From: Streptomyces niger
GTDB taxonomy: Bacteria; Actinomycetota; Actinomycetes; Streptomycetales; Streptomycetaceae
DNA: 64,000 nucleotides
Assembly: GCF_000718305.1 (NCBI RefSeq)
Contig: NZ_JOFQ01000008.1
Location: forward strand, 310,001 to 374,000
Direction of reading: 5' to 3'
In this document: positions 55,451-64,000 of the stretch, in pieces
Layout: each line of letters starts with the position of its first letter
How positions within the stretch are numbered: position 1 is the first letter of the stretch
The notes under the pieces: generated by a model
Databases searched by the model: none
Seen by the model: the letters and a program-made list of their open reading frames with translations, nothing else
What the model was told of the DNA's origin: nothing
Translations under genes and position numbers: made by a program

Positions 55451-56929
55451 TCACGTCTGGGCCATGTCCACGAAGCGGGAGTAGTGGCCCTGGAAGGCGA
55501 CGGTGATGGTGGCGGTGGGGCCGTTACGGTGCTTGCCGACGATGATGTCCGCCTCACCGGCTCTGGGGGACTCCTTCTCGTAGGCGTCCTCGCGGTGCAG
55601 CAGGATGACCATGTCGGCGTCCTGCTCGATCGATCCGGACTCTCGAAGGTCGGAGACCTGCGGCTTCTTGTCAGTCCGCTGCTCGGGGCCACGGTTCAGC
55701 TGCGAGAGCGCGATGACCGGCAGCTCCAGCTCCTTGGCCAGCAGCTTGAGGTTACGGGACATGTCCGAGACCTCCTGCTGGCGGCTCTCGACGCGCTTGG
55801 AGCCACCGGACTGCATCAGCTGCAGGTAGTCGATGACCACGAGCTTGAGGTCCTGTCTCTGCTTCAGGCGCCGGCACTTCGCCCGAATCTCCATCATCGA
55901 GAGGTTCGGCGAGTCGTCGATGAAGAGCGGTGCGGCCGAGACGTCGGGCATGCGCCGGGCCAGCCGGGTCCAGTCCTCGTCCGTCATCGCGCCGGAGCGC
56001 ATGTGGTGCAGCGCCACGCGCGCCTCGGCGGACAGCAGACGCATGGCGATCTCGTTGCGGCCCATTTCGAGCGAGAAGATGACGCTCGGCATGTTGTGCT
56101 TGATCGAACATGCTCGGGCGAAGTCCAGCGCGAGCGTGGACTTACCCATCGCCGGGCGCGCCGCGACGACGATCATCTGGCCGGGGTGCAGGCCGTTCGT
56201 CAGGGAATCCAGGTCGGAGAAGCCCGTGGGGACGCCGGTCATCTGGCCCTGGCGGGAGCCGATCGCCTCGATCTCGTCGAGCGCGCCCTCCATGATGTCG
56301 CCGAGCGGGAGGTAGTCCTCGCTGGTGCGCTGCTCGGTGACGGCGTAGATCTCGGCCTGGGCGCTGTTGACGATCTCGTCGACGTCGCCGTCGGCGGCGT
56401 ATCCCATCTGCGTGATCTTCGTACCGGCCTCGACCAGCCGTCTCAGCACCGCCCGCTCGTGGACGATCTCGGCGTAGTACTCGGCGTTGGCCGCGGTCGG
56501 CACGGACTGCACGAGGGTGTGCAGGTACGACGCGCCGCCCACGCGGCCGATCTCGCCGCGCTTGGTGAGCTCGGCGGCGACGGTGATCGGGTCGGCCGGC
56601 TCGCCCTTGGCGTACAGGTCGAGGATCGCCTGGTACACCAGCTCGTGCGCGGGGCGGTAGAAGTCGTGGCCCTTGAGGACCTCCACCACGTCGGCGATGG
56701 CGTCCTTGGAGAGCAGCATGCCGCCCAGTACGGACTGCTCGGCGTCCAGGTCCTGCGGCGGGACCCGCTCGAAGCCGCCGCCGGACCACGCACCGCCGCT
56801 GTCCTCACGGTCGAAGCGGTCCTCGCGACCGCGTCCCTTGCCGTCGTGCCGGCGGGGGCGGGCGGGCAGCCGGTCGCCGGGGCCGGAGTCGGCCCAGGGG
56901 TCCTCCATGGCCTCGGGCATGCTCACCAC
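55451..56929 (-). CDS. dnaB: Replicative DNA helicase
   Basis: This 492-residue helicase unwinds DNA ahead of the replication fork as a hexamer. An N-terminal collar domain (about 50-200, DAEQSVLGGMLLSKDAI) is followed by a RecA-like motor with Walker A ARPAMGKST near residues 257-265 and LVVIDYLQLM (Walker B). There is no intein. The N-terminal 45 residues are polar and Gly/Arg/Asp-rich. GTG 56929 follows GGAGG; GTG 56926 is an alternative. DnaA-box-like motifs cluster upstream. Confidence 0.97.
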   Translation of the reverse strand: MVSMPEAMEDPWADSGPGDRLPARPRRHDGKGRGREDRFDREDSGGAWSGGGFERVPPQDLDAEQSVLGGMLLSKDAIADVVEVLKGHDFYRPAHELVYQAILDLYAKGEPADPITVAAELTKRGEIGRVGGASYLHTLVQSVPTAANAEYYAEIVHERAVLRRLVEAGTKITQMGYAADGDVDEIVNSAQAEIYAVTEQRTSEDYLPLGDIMEGALDEIEAIGSRQGQMTGVPTGFSDLDSLTNGLHPGQMIVVAARPAMGKSTLALDFARACSIKHNMPSVIFSLEMGRNEIAMRLLSAEARVALHHMRSGAMTDEDWTRLARRMPDVSAAPLFIDDSPNLSMMEIRAKCRRLKQRQDLKLVVIDYLQLMQSGGSKRVESRQQEVSDMSRNLKLLAKELELPVIALSQLNRGPEQRTDKKPQVSDLRESGSIEQDADMVILLHREDAYEKESPRAGEADIIVGKHRNGPTATITVAFQGHYSRFVDMAQT

Positions 56930-57108
56930 GCCACCTCCTCCCGTCCGCGATGCGGACGTTGCTGTGCCCTTCTTTCTTACGGCACTGCTCCGACAAACGA
57001 GTCACCCGACTCCGCTTACGGCGCGACGAGTTCGGATGAATCCAGGTACCGGCACGGGGAAGGGGCGCCGCACAACGGTAGGCCTGTGGGCACCGTCCGC
57101 CAATCTGG

Positions 57109-57371
57109 TTATCCACAGGCCATGTGGATGATCGCCCCCAAGCTGTGGAGAACTCCCCGGATCCTGTGCACGGGGCGGGGGAAACCGATGTGGACAAACA
57201 CACAATCACTCCTCCCCTGTAGCTCTGACCTGCACTTTCCTCATCCATAGGCTGTGGGGGAGAAAAACTTCGGCAACCTGTTCAAGATCGCGGCAATCGA
57301 CGCGGAGACGACCACTCCACACTGTGGAAAGTAAGGACCACAACCTAGTTGTGTCTCTTACCTGTGGAAGA
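57109..57371. promoter_or_regulatory. Cluster of DnaA-box-like nonamers between dnaB and the MATE gene
   Basis: Perfect or near matches are TTATCCACA (57109-57117), TGTGGATGA (57123-57131), TGTGGAGAA (57144-57152), TGTGGACAA (57189-57197, the reverse complement of TTGTCCACA) and weaker TGTGGAAAG (57323) and TGTGGAAGA (57363). Two are perfect consensus boxes in opposite orientation. DnaA control of dnaB or a local DnaA reservoir is inferred. Confidence 0.55.
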
Positions 57372-57377
57372 TTAGAT
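57349..57377 (+). promoter_or_regulatory. Candidate promoter of the MATE transporter
   Basis: TTGTGT and TAGATT are spaced by about 18 bases. The TAGATT ends eight bases before the ATG, so the mRNA may be leaderless or nearly so. Confidence 0.35.
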
Positions 57378-57384
57378 TGGGTGC

Positions 57385-58722
57385 ATGACACAGGCTCCCG
57401 CGAAGCCCCGGCGCACCGGCCGCAGGCACGACCGCGAGATCATCGCACTCGCCCTTCCCGCATTCGGCGCGCTCGTCGCGGAACCTCTCTTCGTCATGGT
57501 CGACAGCGCGGTCATCGGCCACCTCGGCACTCCGCAGCTGGCCGGCCTCGGAGTCGCCGCCGCCCTCCTCACCACGGCCGTCTCGGTCTTCGTCTTCCTC
57601 GCGTACGCCACCACGGCAGCCGTTGCCCGGCGCGTCGGCGCCGGTGATCTCTCCGCGGCGATCCGCCAGGGCATGGACGGCATCTGGCTCGCCCTCCTCC
57701 TCGGCGCCGCCGTGATCGCCGTCGTACTGCCGACCGCCCCCTGGCTGGTCGAAGCCTTCGGCGCCTCCACCACCGCGTCCCCGTACGCCACCACCTACCT
57801 GCGCATCAGCGCCCTCGGTATCCCGGCCATGCTCGTCGTGCTCGCCGCCACCGGCGTGCTCCGCGGCCTGCAGGACACCAGAACCCCGCTGTACGTCGCC
57901 ATCAGCGGCTTCTCGGTCAACGCCGTCCTCAACATCGGGCTCGTCTACGGCGCCGGCCTGGGGATCGCCGGCTCCGCCTGGGGCACCGTGATCGCCCAGT
58001 GCGGCATGGCGGCCGTCTACCTCACCGTCGTCGTACGGGGTGCCCGCAGGCACGGCGCTTCCCTGCGCCCCGACGCCGCCGGCATCCGCGCTTCCGCCCA
58101 GGCCGGCGTGCCGCTGCTCGTCCGTACGCTGTCGCTGCGGGCCGTCCTGATGATCGCGACGGCGGTGGCCGCACGGCTCGGTGACGCCGATGTGGCCGCC
58201 CACCAGATCATCCTGACCCTGTGGTCACTGCTGGCCTTCACGCTGGACGCGATCGCCATCGCCGGTCAGGCCATCATCGGGCGCTATCTCGGCGCGGGCG
58301 ACGTGGACGGAGCGAAGGCCGCCTGCCGCCGCATGGTCGAGTGGGGGATCGCCTCCGGCGTCGTGCTGGGCGCCCTGGTCGCGCTGGCCCGCCCACTGTT
58401 CATCCCCCTGTTCACCGCCGACCCGACCGTGAAGAACGTCCTGCTGCCGGCCCTGCTGGTCGTCGCGGTGAGTCAGCCCGTCTCCGGCATCGTCTTCGTC
58501 CTCGACGGTGTGCTGATGGGGGCGGGGGACGGGCCGTACCTGGCCGGGGCGATGCTGATCACGCTGGCCGTCTTCGCGCCCGTGGCCTTGGCCGTGCCGG
58601 CACTGGGTGGCGGGCTGACGGCCCTGTGGTGGTCGATGGCCCTGATGATGACGGTCCGCCTTCTGACCTTGTGGTTCCGTACGCGCTCCGGCCGCTGGAT
58701 CGTGACAGGCGCCGCCCGCTGA
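57385..58722 (+). CDS. MATE-family efflux transporter
   Basis: This 445-residue, 12-TM multidrug and toxin extrusion protein belongs to the DinF-like branch. Visible features are EPLFVMVDSAVIGHLGTPQLAGLG and its second-half repeat around AHQIILTLWSLLAF. It exchanges cations for drugs or metabolites. It diverges from dnaB. There is no clear ribosome site, matching the leaderless-type promoter. Substrate unknown. Confidence 0.88.
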   Translation: MTQAPAKPRRTGRRHDREIIALALPAFGALVAEPLFVMVDSAVIGHLGTPQLAGLGVAAALLTTAVSVFVFLAYATTAAVARRVGAGDLSAAIRQGMDGIWLALLLGAAVIAVVLPTAPWLVEAFGASTTASPYATTYLRISALGIPAMLVVLAATGVLRGLQDTRTPLYVAISGFSVNAVLNIGLVYGAGLGIAGSAWGTVIAQCGMAAVYLTVVVRGARRHGASLRPDAAGIRASAQAGVPLLVRTLSLRAVLMIATAVAARLGDADVAAHQIILTLWSLLAFTLDAIAIAGQAIIGRYLGAGDVDGAKAACRRMVEWGIASGVVLGALVALARPLFIPLFTADPTVKNVLLPALLVVAVSQPVSGIVFVLDGVLMGAGDGPYLAGAMLITLAVFAPVALAVPALGGGLTALWWSMALMMTVRLLTLWFRTRSGRWIVTGAAR

Positions 58723-58764
58723 GGGGAGGCAGCACCACCCGGAAGGCGCCGGGCCACCAGACAG

Positions 58765-58803
58765 CCGCAGGGGCCGCATCCCGGAAGGATGCGGCCCCTG
58801 CGG
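58765..58803. terminator. Bidirectional terminator between the MATE gene and rplI
   Basis: The 17-base arms (58765-58781 and 58787-58803) pair perfectly around a five-base loop, between converging genes. Confidence 0.88.
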
Positions 58804-58880
58804 TGTGACTCGCTCACCGTGCCGCGGTCAGCGGGCTGCCGTCCGCGGCCGGTGAATCAGGCCGTGCGATCGGGCTGCAC

Positions 58881-59327
58881 TCAGGCAGCGACGACCTCGA
58901 CGCCGACGTTGGCGACAACCTCGGCGTGCAGACGCACGGAGACCTGGTGCGCGCCCAGGGTCTTGATCGGCGAACCGACCTCCACGCGGCGCTTGTCCAC
59001 GTCCGGGCCACCGGCAGCCTTGATCGCCGAGGCGATGTCAGCCTGCGTGACGGAGCCGAACAGGCGGCCGGCGTCGCCGGCACGGACGGCCAGCTTCACC
59101 TTGACGCCCTCGAGCTGACCCTTGACCTCGTTGGCCTGCTCGACCGACGCGATCTCGCGGATCTTGCGACCGCGGCGGATCTGCTCGACGTCCTTCTCGC
59201 CACCCTTGGTCCAGCGGATCGCGAAACCACGCGGAACCAGGTAGTTACGGGCGTAACCGTCCCGGACGTCAACGACGTCGCCGGCGGTGCCGAGGCCAGA
59301 GACCTCGTGGGTGAGGATGATCTTCAT
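58881..59327 (-). CDS. rplI: 50S ribosomal protein L9
   Basis: This 148-residue L9 begins [20 protein letters not shown] and has the N-terminal RNA-binding domain with [13 protein letters not shown], a long central helix and the C-terminal domain. L9 braces the L1 region and helps keep reading frame. It is the last gene of the rpsF-ssb-rpsR-rplI operon, 18 bases after rpsR. Confidence 0.98.
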   Translation of the reverse strand: MKIILTHEVSGLGTAGDVVDVRDGYARNYLVPRGFAIRWTKGGEKDVEQIRRGRKIREIASVEQANEVKGQLEGVKVKLAVRAGDAGRLFGSVTQADIASAIKAAGGPDVDKRRVEVGSPIKTLGAHQVSVRLHAEVVANVGVEVVAA

Positions 59328-59345
59328 GTTTCGGTCACCCTTCCC

Positions 59346-59582
59346 TTATCGCGCGGTGGAGGTGTAGGGCAGCAGCGCCATCTCACGGCTGTTCTTCACG
59401 GCCGTGGCGACGTCACGCTGGTGCTGGGTGCAGTTGCCGGTGACCCGGCGGGCACGGATCTTGCCGCGGTCGGAAATGAACTTCCGCAGCAGGTTCGTGT
59501 CCTTGTAGTCGACGTAGGAGATCTTCTCCTTGCAGAACACGCAAACCTTCTTCTTCGGCTTGCGAGCAGGCGGCTTCGCCAT
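59346..59582 (-). CDS. rpsR: 30S ribosomal protein S18
   Basis: This 78-residue S18 contains the Cys pair [18 protein letters not shown] and the RNA-binding [14 protein letters not shown]. The cysteines mark the zinc-ribbon (C+) form; streptomycetes also have a zinc-independent S18 copy elsewhere. It sits in the ssb-ribosomal operon. Confidence 0.98.
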   Translation of the reverse strand: MAKPPARKPKKKVCVFCKEKISYVDYKDTNLLRKFISDRGKIRARRVTGNCTQHQRDVATAVKNSREMALLPYTSTAR

Positions 59583-59642
59583 TGTCTCTCTCCAGTGAGT
59601 TTCAAGAAGTTTGTGCTGGCGCCCTCAGGCCGCCGGGCCCAC

Positions 59643-59656
59643 GTTTCACGTGAAAC
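59643..59656. other. parS: parS site in the rpsR-ssb gap
   Basis: Perfect GTTTCACGTGAAAC inside the 122-base gap between ssb and rpsR, within a transcribed operon. Confidence 0.95.
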
Positions 59657-59659
59657 CGT

Positions 59660-59673
59660 GTTTCACGTGAAAC
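59660..59673. other. parS: Second, tandem parS in the rpsR-ssb gap
   Basis: Perfect GTTTCACGTGAAAC starting three bases after the previous site ends, the closest pair in the window. Confidence 0.95.
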
Positions 59674-59704
59674 AGCCCCGCGTGTACGTGCCAGACGTAC
59701 GTGC

Positions 59705-60295
59705 CTAGAAGGGCGGCTCGTCCGAGTAGCCGCCGCCGGAGCCACCGCCCCAGCCGCCACCGCCGCCACCCTGCTGGCCACCGCCGGCAGGAGCACCGGT
59801 CGCCCAGGGGTCGTCAGCGGGAGCGCCGCCCCCGCCGCCCTGCTGGCCGCCGGGGCCGCCGCCCCAGCCGCCGCCACCCTGGCCGCCGCCCTGCGGGCCG
59901 CCGCCGAAGCCGCCGCCCTGAGCACCCCGGCCGCTGGTCTTGGTGACCTTGGCCGTGGCATTGCGCAGGCTCGCGCCGACCTCGTCGACGTCGAGCTCGT
60001 AGACCGTGCGCTTCACGCCCTCGCGGTCCTCGTACGACCGCTGCTTGAGGCGGCCCTGCACGATCACGCGGGTACCCCGCGTGAGGGACTCGGCGACGTT
60101 CTCCGCCGCCTGACGCCACACCGAGCAGGTCAGGAACAGGCTCTCGCCGTCCTTCCACTCATTGGTCTGACGGTCGAAGGTGCGGGGAGTGGACGCGACG
60201 CGGAACTTCGCGACCGCCGCACCGGACGGGGTGAAGCGCAGCTCGGGGTCATCGACAAGATTGCCGACGACCGTGATGACGGTCTCGCCTGCCAT
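59705..60295 (-). CDS. ssb: Single-stranded DNA-binding protein
   Basis: This 196-residue SSB protects ssDNA in replication and repair. The OB fold spans residues 1-110 ([40 protein letters not shown]). A long Gly/Gln-rich linker follows, and the acidic tail ends in DEPPF, which recruits partner proteins. Its gene is between rpsF and rpsR, the usual bacterial order, making it the main SsbA. Confidence 0.97.
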   Translation of the reverse strand: MAGETVITVVGNLVDDPELRFTPSGAAVAKFRVASTPRTFDRQTNEWKDGESLFLTCSVWRQAAENVAESLTRGTRVIVQGRLKQRSYEDREGVKRTVYELDVDEVGASLRNATAKVTKTSGRGAQGGGFGGGPQGGGQGGGGWGGGPGGQQGGGGGAPADDPWATGAPAGGGQQGGGGGGWGGGSGGGYSDEPPF

Positions 60296-60373
60296 TAGGG
60301 GAACCTCTCGGCGGGTGTGCTGCTGGCTGCTGTGTTGCTACTCGAACCCGATGTCCGCTGAACGCTTACGCGG

Positions 60374-60664
60374 TCAGTGGGTCTCGGGACGGAGGACCTT
60401 GGTCCGGAGGACCGACTCGTTCAGGTTCATCTGACGGTCGAGCTCCTTGACGACGGCCGGCTCGGCCTGGAGGTCGATGACCGAGTAGATGCCCTCGGGC
60501 TTCTTGTTGATCTCGTACGAGAGACGACGACGGCCCCAGGTGTCGACCTTCTCCACCTTGCCGTTGCCCTCACGGACGACGGAAAGGAAGTTCTCGATCA
60601 GGGGGGAGACAGCGCGCTCCTCCAGATCGGGGTCGAGGATGACCATCACCTCGTAGTGACGCAT
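60374..60664 (-). CDS. rpsF: 30S ribosomal protein S6
   Basis: This 96-residue S6 opens [19 protein letters not shown] and contains [20 protein letters not shown]; it binds S18 on the 30S platform. AAAGGAGG precedes ATG 60664. It is the first gene of rpsF-ssb-rpsR-rplI, so the promoter lies in the gap up to 60894. Confidence 0.98.
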   Translation of the reverse strand: MRHYEVMVILDPDLEERAVSPLIENFLSVVREGNGKVEKVDTWGRRRLSYEINKKPEGIYSVIDLQAEPAVVKELDRQMNLNESVLRTKVLRPETH

Positions 60665-60894
60665 GTGGAACCCACCTCCTTTGGACTCAGCGGCCACGGT
60701 CGTTCCGTGGCAGGAGGGTCGTGATGCGTTCCGCGCCCGGCCTGTGCAGCGAATGCGGACAGACATGGGCGCAGACCGTACAGAGTACCCGCCGGAAGGC
60801 TTCCGGTTGAAATCAGCCCGGGGATCCCCTCAATCTGGAACACAACGGGTGTGAGCGGCGTTACAGTGCGCCGCCCTGTCTACGGAGGTGCCGT

Positions 60895-61224
60895 ATGGCA
60901 CATGCAGTACAGCCCCAGAAGACCCAGCAGCACGGCCTGCTCGGCGTGCTGAACAGCGACGGCAAGGCGCACCCTGTCGAGAACACCCTCGCCGCGGTGA
61001 CCCTGGTACTCGGGCTCATCGCCGTGATCTCCGCCGCCTCCACCCATCTGCACCTGCTCAGCTCCTGGGCCGGCCTCGTCGGGATCGTGACGGGTGCCTG
61101 GGGCCAGTTCATCTCCGTGACCACCGGAGAGCGCTTCGTACTGATCATCGGGCTCGGCGCCGCGGCGCTCGGATTCTTCCTCGGCATGGCGCACGGCGGC
61201 CTCTTCGGGGGCGTACTGGGCTGA
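60895..61224 (+). CDS. Small integral membrane protein
   Basis: This 109-residue protein has two to three membrane helices (about 30-50, 57-75, 80-105) after a His/Gln-rich N-terminus. It matches the widespread Streptomyces small membrane proteins of the DUF6114-like type, of unknown function. A GGAGG site precedes ATG 60895. It is divergent from rpsF. Confidence 0.7.
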   Translation: MAHAVQPQKTQQHGLLGVLNSDGKAHPVENTLAAVTLVLGLIAVISAASTHLHLLSSWAGLVGIVTGAWGQFISVTTGERFVLIIGLGAAALGFFLGMAHGGLFGGVLG

Positions 61225-61350
61225 CCGCACCGATGACGTACGGGCGCGTGCGTCCGTAGGCCCAGACGGGGCGCTCCCTTGGCGCAGTAGGCTTCGGCGC
61301 GAGAGCCGGAGCCCCGACCACGGGGACAAACCTGCCGAGGAGCGCCCCGC

Positions 61351-62469
61351 ATGAGCCTGACCCTGAGGACCATCAGTCGAGAGCAGCATCTGGCATACAT
61401 CCAGAGTCTGCCCGCGGCGAGTCACATGCAGGTCCCGGCCTGGGCCGACGTGAAGTCCGAGTGGCGCTCGGAGAACTTGGGCTGGTTCGACTCCACCGGG
61501 CAGCTCGTCGGCGCCGGGCTGGTCCTCTATCGCCAGCTTCCCAAGATCAAGCGGTACCTCGCGTACCTGCCCGAAGGCCCCGTCATCAACTGGTTCTCCC
61601 CGCACCTGGAGGACTGGCTGCGCCCGATGCTCGCGCACCTGAAGCAGCAGGGTGCCTTCTCCGTGAAGATGGGCCCGCCGGTCGTCATCCGTCGCTGGGA
61701 CGCCCCCGCGATCAAGGCCGGCATCCAGAACCCCGACGTCAAGCGGCTGCGGGACGTGGAGGCCACCCACATCGAGCCCCGTGCCTTCGAGGTCGCCGAC
61801 CGCCTCCGCCGCATGGGCTGGCAGCAGGGCGAGGACGGCGGCGCGGGCTTCGGCGACGTGCAGCCGCGCTACGTCTACCAGGTGCCGCTGGAGAACCGCT
61901 CGCTGGAGGACGTCCACAAGGGCTTCAACCAGCTGTGGCGCCGCAACATCAAGAAGGCCGACAAGGCCGGCGTCGAGGTCGTGCAGGGCGGCTACGAAGA
62001 CCTCGCCGAATGGCAGCGGCTGTACGAGATCACCGCGGTGCGTGACCAGTTCCGCCCGCGTCCGCTGAGCTACTTCCAGCGCATGTGGACGGCCCTCAAC
62101 AGCGAGGACCCCAACCGCATGCGGCTCTACTTCGCCCGCCACAACGGCGTGAACCTCTCCGCGGCGACGATGCTGGTCGTCGGCGGGCATGTCTGGTACT
62201 CCTACGGCGCGTCCGACAACATCGGCCGTGAGGTCCGCCCGTCGAACGCGATGCAGTGGCGCATGCTGCGGGATGCCTACGCGCTCGGCGCCACCGTCTA
62301 CGACCTGCGCGGCATCAGCGACTCGCTGGACGAGACGGATCATCTCTTCGGTCTCATCCAGTTCAAGGTCGGCACCGGCGGGCAGGCGGCGGAGTACCTG
62401 GGCGAGTGGGACTTCCCGCTGAACAAGTTCCTGCACAAGGCGCTGGACATCTACATGTCGCGGCGCTGA
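61351..62469 (+). CDS. femX: FemX-type lipid II:glycine aminoacyltransferase
   Basis: This 372-residue Fem-family enzyme attaches the first amino acid to the peptidoglycan stem of lipid II (glycine in Streptomyces). Two GNAT-like domains and a helical arm are visible; landmarks are SHMQVPAWADVKSEW, YLPEGPVINW, LEDVHKGFNQLWRRNIKKAD and DLRGISDSLDETDHLFGLIQ. It is followed 67 bases later by an alanine-racemase-like gene, so the pair serves wall synthesis. Confidence 0.87.
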   Translation: MSLTLRTISREQHLAYIQSLPAASHMQVPAWADVKSEWRSENLGWFDSTGQLVGAGLVLYRQLPKIKRYLAYLPEGPVINWFSPHLEDWLRPMLAHLKQQGAFSVKMGPPVVIRRWDAPAIKAGIQNPDVKRLRDVEATHIEPRAFEVADRLRRMGWQQGEDGGAGFGDVQPRYVYQVPLENRSLEDVHKGFNQLWRRNIKKADKAGVEVVQGGYEDLAEWQRLYEITAVRDQFRPRPLSYFQRMWTALNSEDPNRMRLYFARHNGVNLSAATMLVVGGHVWYSYGASDNIGREVRPSNAMQWRMLRDAYALGATVYDLRGISDSLDETDHLFGLIQFKVGTGGQAAEYLGEWDFPLNKFLHKALDIYMSRR

Positions 62470-62536
62470 CCGCTCGTCTGCGACTTTCCCCACAGATCCA
62501 CGCACCACAGTCACGAGAAAGGTTCACGGGCCGGCC

Positions 62537-63568
62537 ATGGCGCTCACCCTCTACGTCGACACCGCGCGCTGGCGGGCACACCAGCAGCAGGTGCTGCAGC
62601 AGTTCCCGGGACTGGTCCCGGTCTGCAAAGGCAACGGCTACGGCTTCGGTCACGAGCGGCTCGCCGACGAGGCCACCCGCCTGGGTGCCGACCTGCTGGC
62701 GGTCGGCACCACCTACGAAGCAGCCCGCATCAAGGACTTCTTCGGCGGTGACCTGCTCGTCCTGACGCCGTTCCGGCACGGCGAGGAGCCGGTACCACTG
62801 CCGGACCGGGCGATCCGCTCGGTCTCCTCGGTCCAGGGGCTCGGCGGCCTGGCCGGCGCCCGGGTCGTGGTCGAGGTCATGAGCAGCATGAAGCGGCACG
62901 GCGTCACGCCGGAGGAGCTGCCCATGCTGGCCTCGGCGATCGAGAACGTACGGCTGGAAGGCTTCGCCATCCACCTGCCGCTCGACCGCACCGACGGCAC
63001 CGACGCCGTCGACGAGGTCATCGGCTGGATGGACCGGCTGCGCACCGCACGGCTGCCGCTGCACACCATGTTCGTCAGCCACCTCAAGGCCGATGAGCTG
63101 CACCGGCTGCAGGCCCAGTTCCCGCAGACCCGCTTCCGGGCCCGGATCGGCACCCGCCTCTGGCTCGGCGACCACGACGCCACGGAGTACCGCGGCTCGG
63201 TCCTGGACGTCACCCGCGTGGCCAAGGGCGACCGCTTTGGCTACCGGCAGCAGAAGGCGGCTTCCGACGGCTACCTCGTCGTGGTGGCCGGTGGCACCTC
63301 CCATGGCGTCGGCCTGGAGTCGCCCAAGGCGCTGCACGGTGTGATGCCGCGCGCCAAGGGCGTCGCGCGGGCAGGCCTGGCAACGGTGAACCGAAACCTC
63401 TCGCCGTACGTCTGGGGCGGCAAGCAGCGCTGGTTCGCCGAGCCGCCGCACATGCAGGTCTCCATCCTGTTCGTGCCGAGCGACGCACCCGAGCCGAAGG
63501 TCGGTGAGGAGCTGGTGGCCCACCTCCGCCACACCACCACGCAGTTCGACCGCCTCGTGGATCGCTGA
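62537..63568 (+). CDS. Alanine-racemase-like PLP protein
   Basis: This 343-residue protein has the PLP-binding barrel motif VCKGNGYGFGHERL, with the catalytic Lys, and a C-terminal beta domain from about residue 210 (GSVLDVTRVAKGDRFGYRQQ). The usual C-terminal Tyr and exact racemase residues are not obvious. Beside femX it is likely a wall-related racemase-like enzyme of uncertain substrate, not the main Alr. Confidence 0.8.
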   Translation: MALTLYVDTARWRAHQQQVLQQFPGLVPVCKGNGYGFGHERLADEATRLGADLLAVGTTYEAARIKDFFGGDLLVLTPFRHGEEPVPLPDRAIRSVSSVQGLGGLAGARVVVEVMSSMKRHGVTPEELPMLASAIENVRLEGFAIHLPLDRTDGTDAVDEVIGWMDRLRTARLPLHTMFVSHLKADELHRLQAQFPQTRFRARIGTRLWLGDHDATEYRGSVLDVTRVAKGDRFGYRQQKAASDGYLVVVAGGTSHGVGLESPKALHGVMPRAKGVARAGLATVNRNLSPYVWGGKQRWFAEPPHMQVSILFVPSDAPEPKVGEELVAHLRHTTTQFDRLVDR

Positions 63569-63596
63569 TCCCACAGCCTCTGGGCACCGAGACCAC

Positions 63597-63636
63597 GGGC
63601 CCGTACATACGGCTCTTCTGCCGTATGTACGGGCCC
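63597..63636. terminator. Strong terminator after the racemase-like gene
   Basis: The 17-base arms (63597-63613 and 63620-63636) pair perfectly around a six-base loop, between converging genes. Confidence 0.85.
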
Positions 63637-63683
63637 GCCTCGTTTCTCCGGCCGTCCCGTCGGCCGGACCACCGCCCCGGCGA

Positions 63684-64000
63684 TCAGTCCTGGACCGGCC
63701 CCCACTCGACCCGTGGCGCGCCCTCATTCGGAACGGCGTGCGGCGTGACGTGGTGCTGTCGGCCGAGGACGAACACGTCCGGTGCCTGGTCCAGGACGCC
63801 GCCGGAGGGATCGTCGGCGCCGTCCCTACGTACCCCGTCCCGGTCGGGCAGCAGGACGTCCCTGATCACCAGGGCGCACAGGTACAGCGTGCCCAACAGG
63901 TGAAGAGTGATCGCCAGTTGGTATCCCTCGGGCGGGAGCCCATGGTGCTTGTCCCCACTGCCGCTGTAGGCGAGGTACAGCCAGATGCCGAGGAAGTACA
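63684..64000 (-). CDS. C-terminal part of a multi-TM protein (GT87-like)
   Basis: This reading frame enters from beyond the right edge and ends at 63684; 105 codons are visible. It has one or two membrane segments (FLGIWLYLAYSG, then LAITLHLLGTLYLCALVIRD) and a polar tail. Actinobacterial polyprenyl-phosphate mannosyltransferase-like membrane proteins (GT87) end in a similar way, but the assignment is weak because the catalytic part is outside the window. Confidence 0.6.
   Translation of the reverse strand, partial: YFLGIWLYLAYSGSGDKHHGLPPEGYQLAITLHLLGTLYLCALVIRDVLLPDRDGVRRDGADDPSGGVLDQAPDVFVLGRQHHVTPHAVPNEGAPRVEWGPVQD

Noticed and set aside
59705..59960. GGC-rich repeats resembling a repeat array
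   Set aside because: They encode the Gly-rich linker of SSB, which is normal in actinobacteria.

Overview
The window is high-GC actinobacterial DNA and reads as the chromosomal core of a Streptomyces. The evidence is: ssgA beside its IclR-type regulator (a pair typical of sporulating streptomycetes), the order rpsF-ssb-rpsR-rplI followed by dnaB, a fused CydCD, a Rex-type operator upstream of cydABCD, and nine perfect copies of the streptomycete ParB site GTTTCACGTGAAAC. From memory the gene order matches the S. coelicolor SCO39xx region (mltG-like at the left, rpsF/femX at the right). That density of parS places the window on the flank of oriC, with the origin probably beyond the right end. 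No insertion sequence, prophage, CRISPR array, rRNA or convincing tRNA was seen.

Layout. 0-12 kb: GntR regulator, CynX-type MFS transporter, CbiZ-like cobinamide amidohydrolase, MltG-like transglycosylase, a four-gene operon of two ABC-2 exporters, an M24 peptidase coupled to an alpha/beta-hydrolase-SDR fusion, and a MerR regulator. 12-19 kb: two parS, pspAB-htpX, an F420-type oxidoreductase, a HAD phosphatase, an M23 peptidase and a DevS-like GAF histidine kinase. 19-28 kb: cydA-cydB-cydCD under a Rex operator, a cyclophilin-like gene, hisC and a LacI regulator. 28-37 kb: a metallophosphatase, a two-TM protein, thiC with a TPP riboswitch, a YibE/F protein, ssgA and ssgR. 37-45 kb: cupin, holin-like protein, ptpA coupled to a cystathionine lyase, LysR, Nudix, and a globin-reductase coupled to a PPOX-like protein. 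45-55 kb: HbpS-like protein, MFS exporter divergent from MarR, GNAT, an unusual TetR with a Cys cluster, class V aminotransferase, beta-lactamase-like protein, a small receiver-like protein and a quinone-reductase-like protein. 55-64 kb: dnaB, a MATE transporter, rplI-rpsR-ssb-rpsF, femX, an alanine-racemase-like gene and a partial membrane protein.

How it fits together. The strongest themes are chromosome segregation and replication (nine parS, DnaA-box-like repeats upstream of dnaB, dnaB, ssb), redox and oxygen physiology (Rex-controlled cyd operon, a kinase with DevS-like heme-pocket residues, a globin-reductase) and sporulation or cell-wall work (SsgA/SsgR, MltG, M23, FemX).

The most unusual structure is how parS sites are placed. 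One lies inside the variable arm of the thiC TPP riboswitch, one overlaps the start of cydCD, two occur in tandem between rpsR and ssb, and three are extended into 22-34 bp perfect palindromes that would also fold as RNA hairpins.
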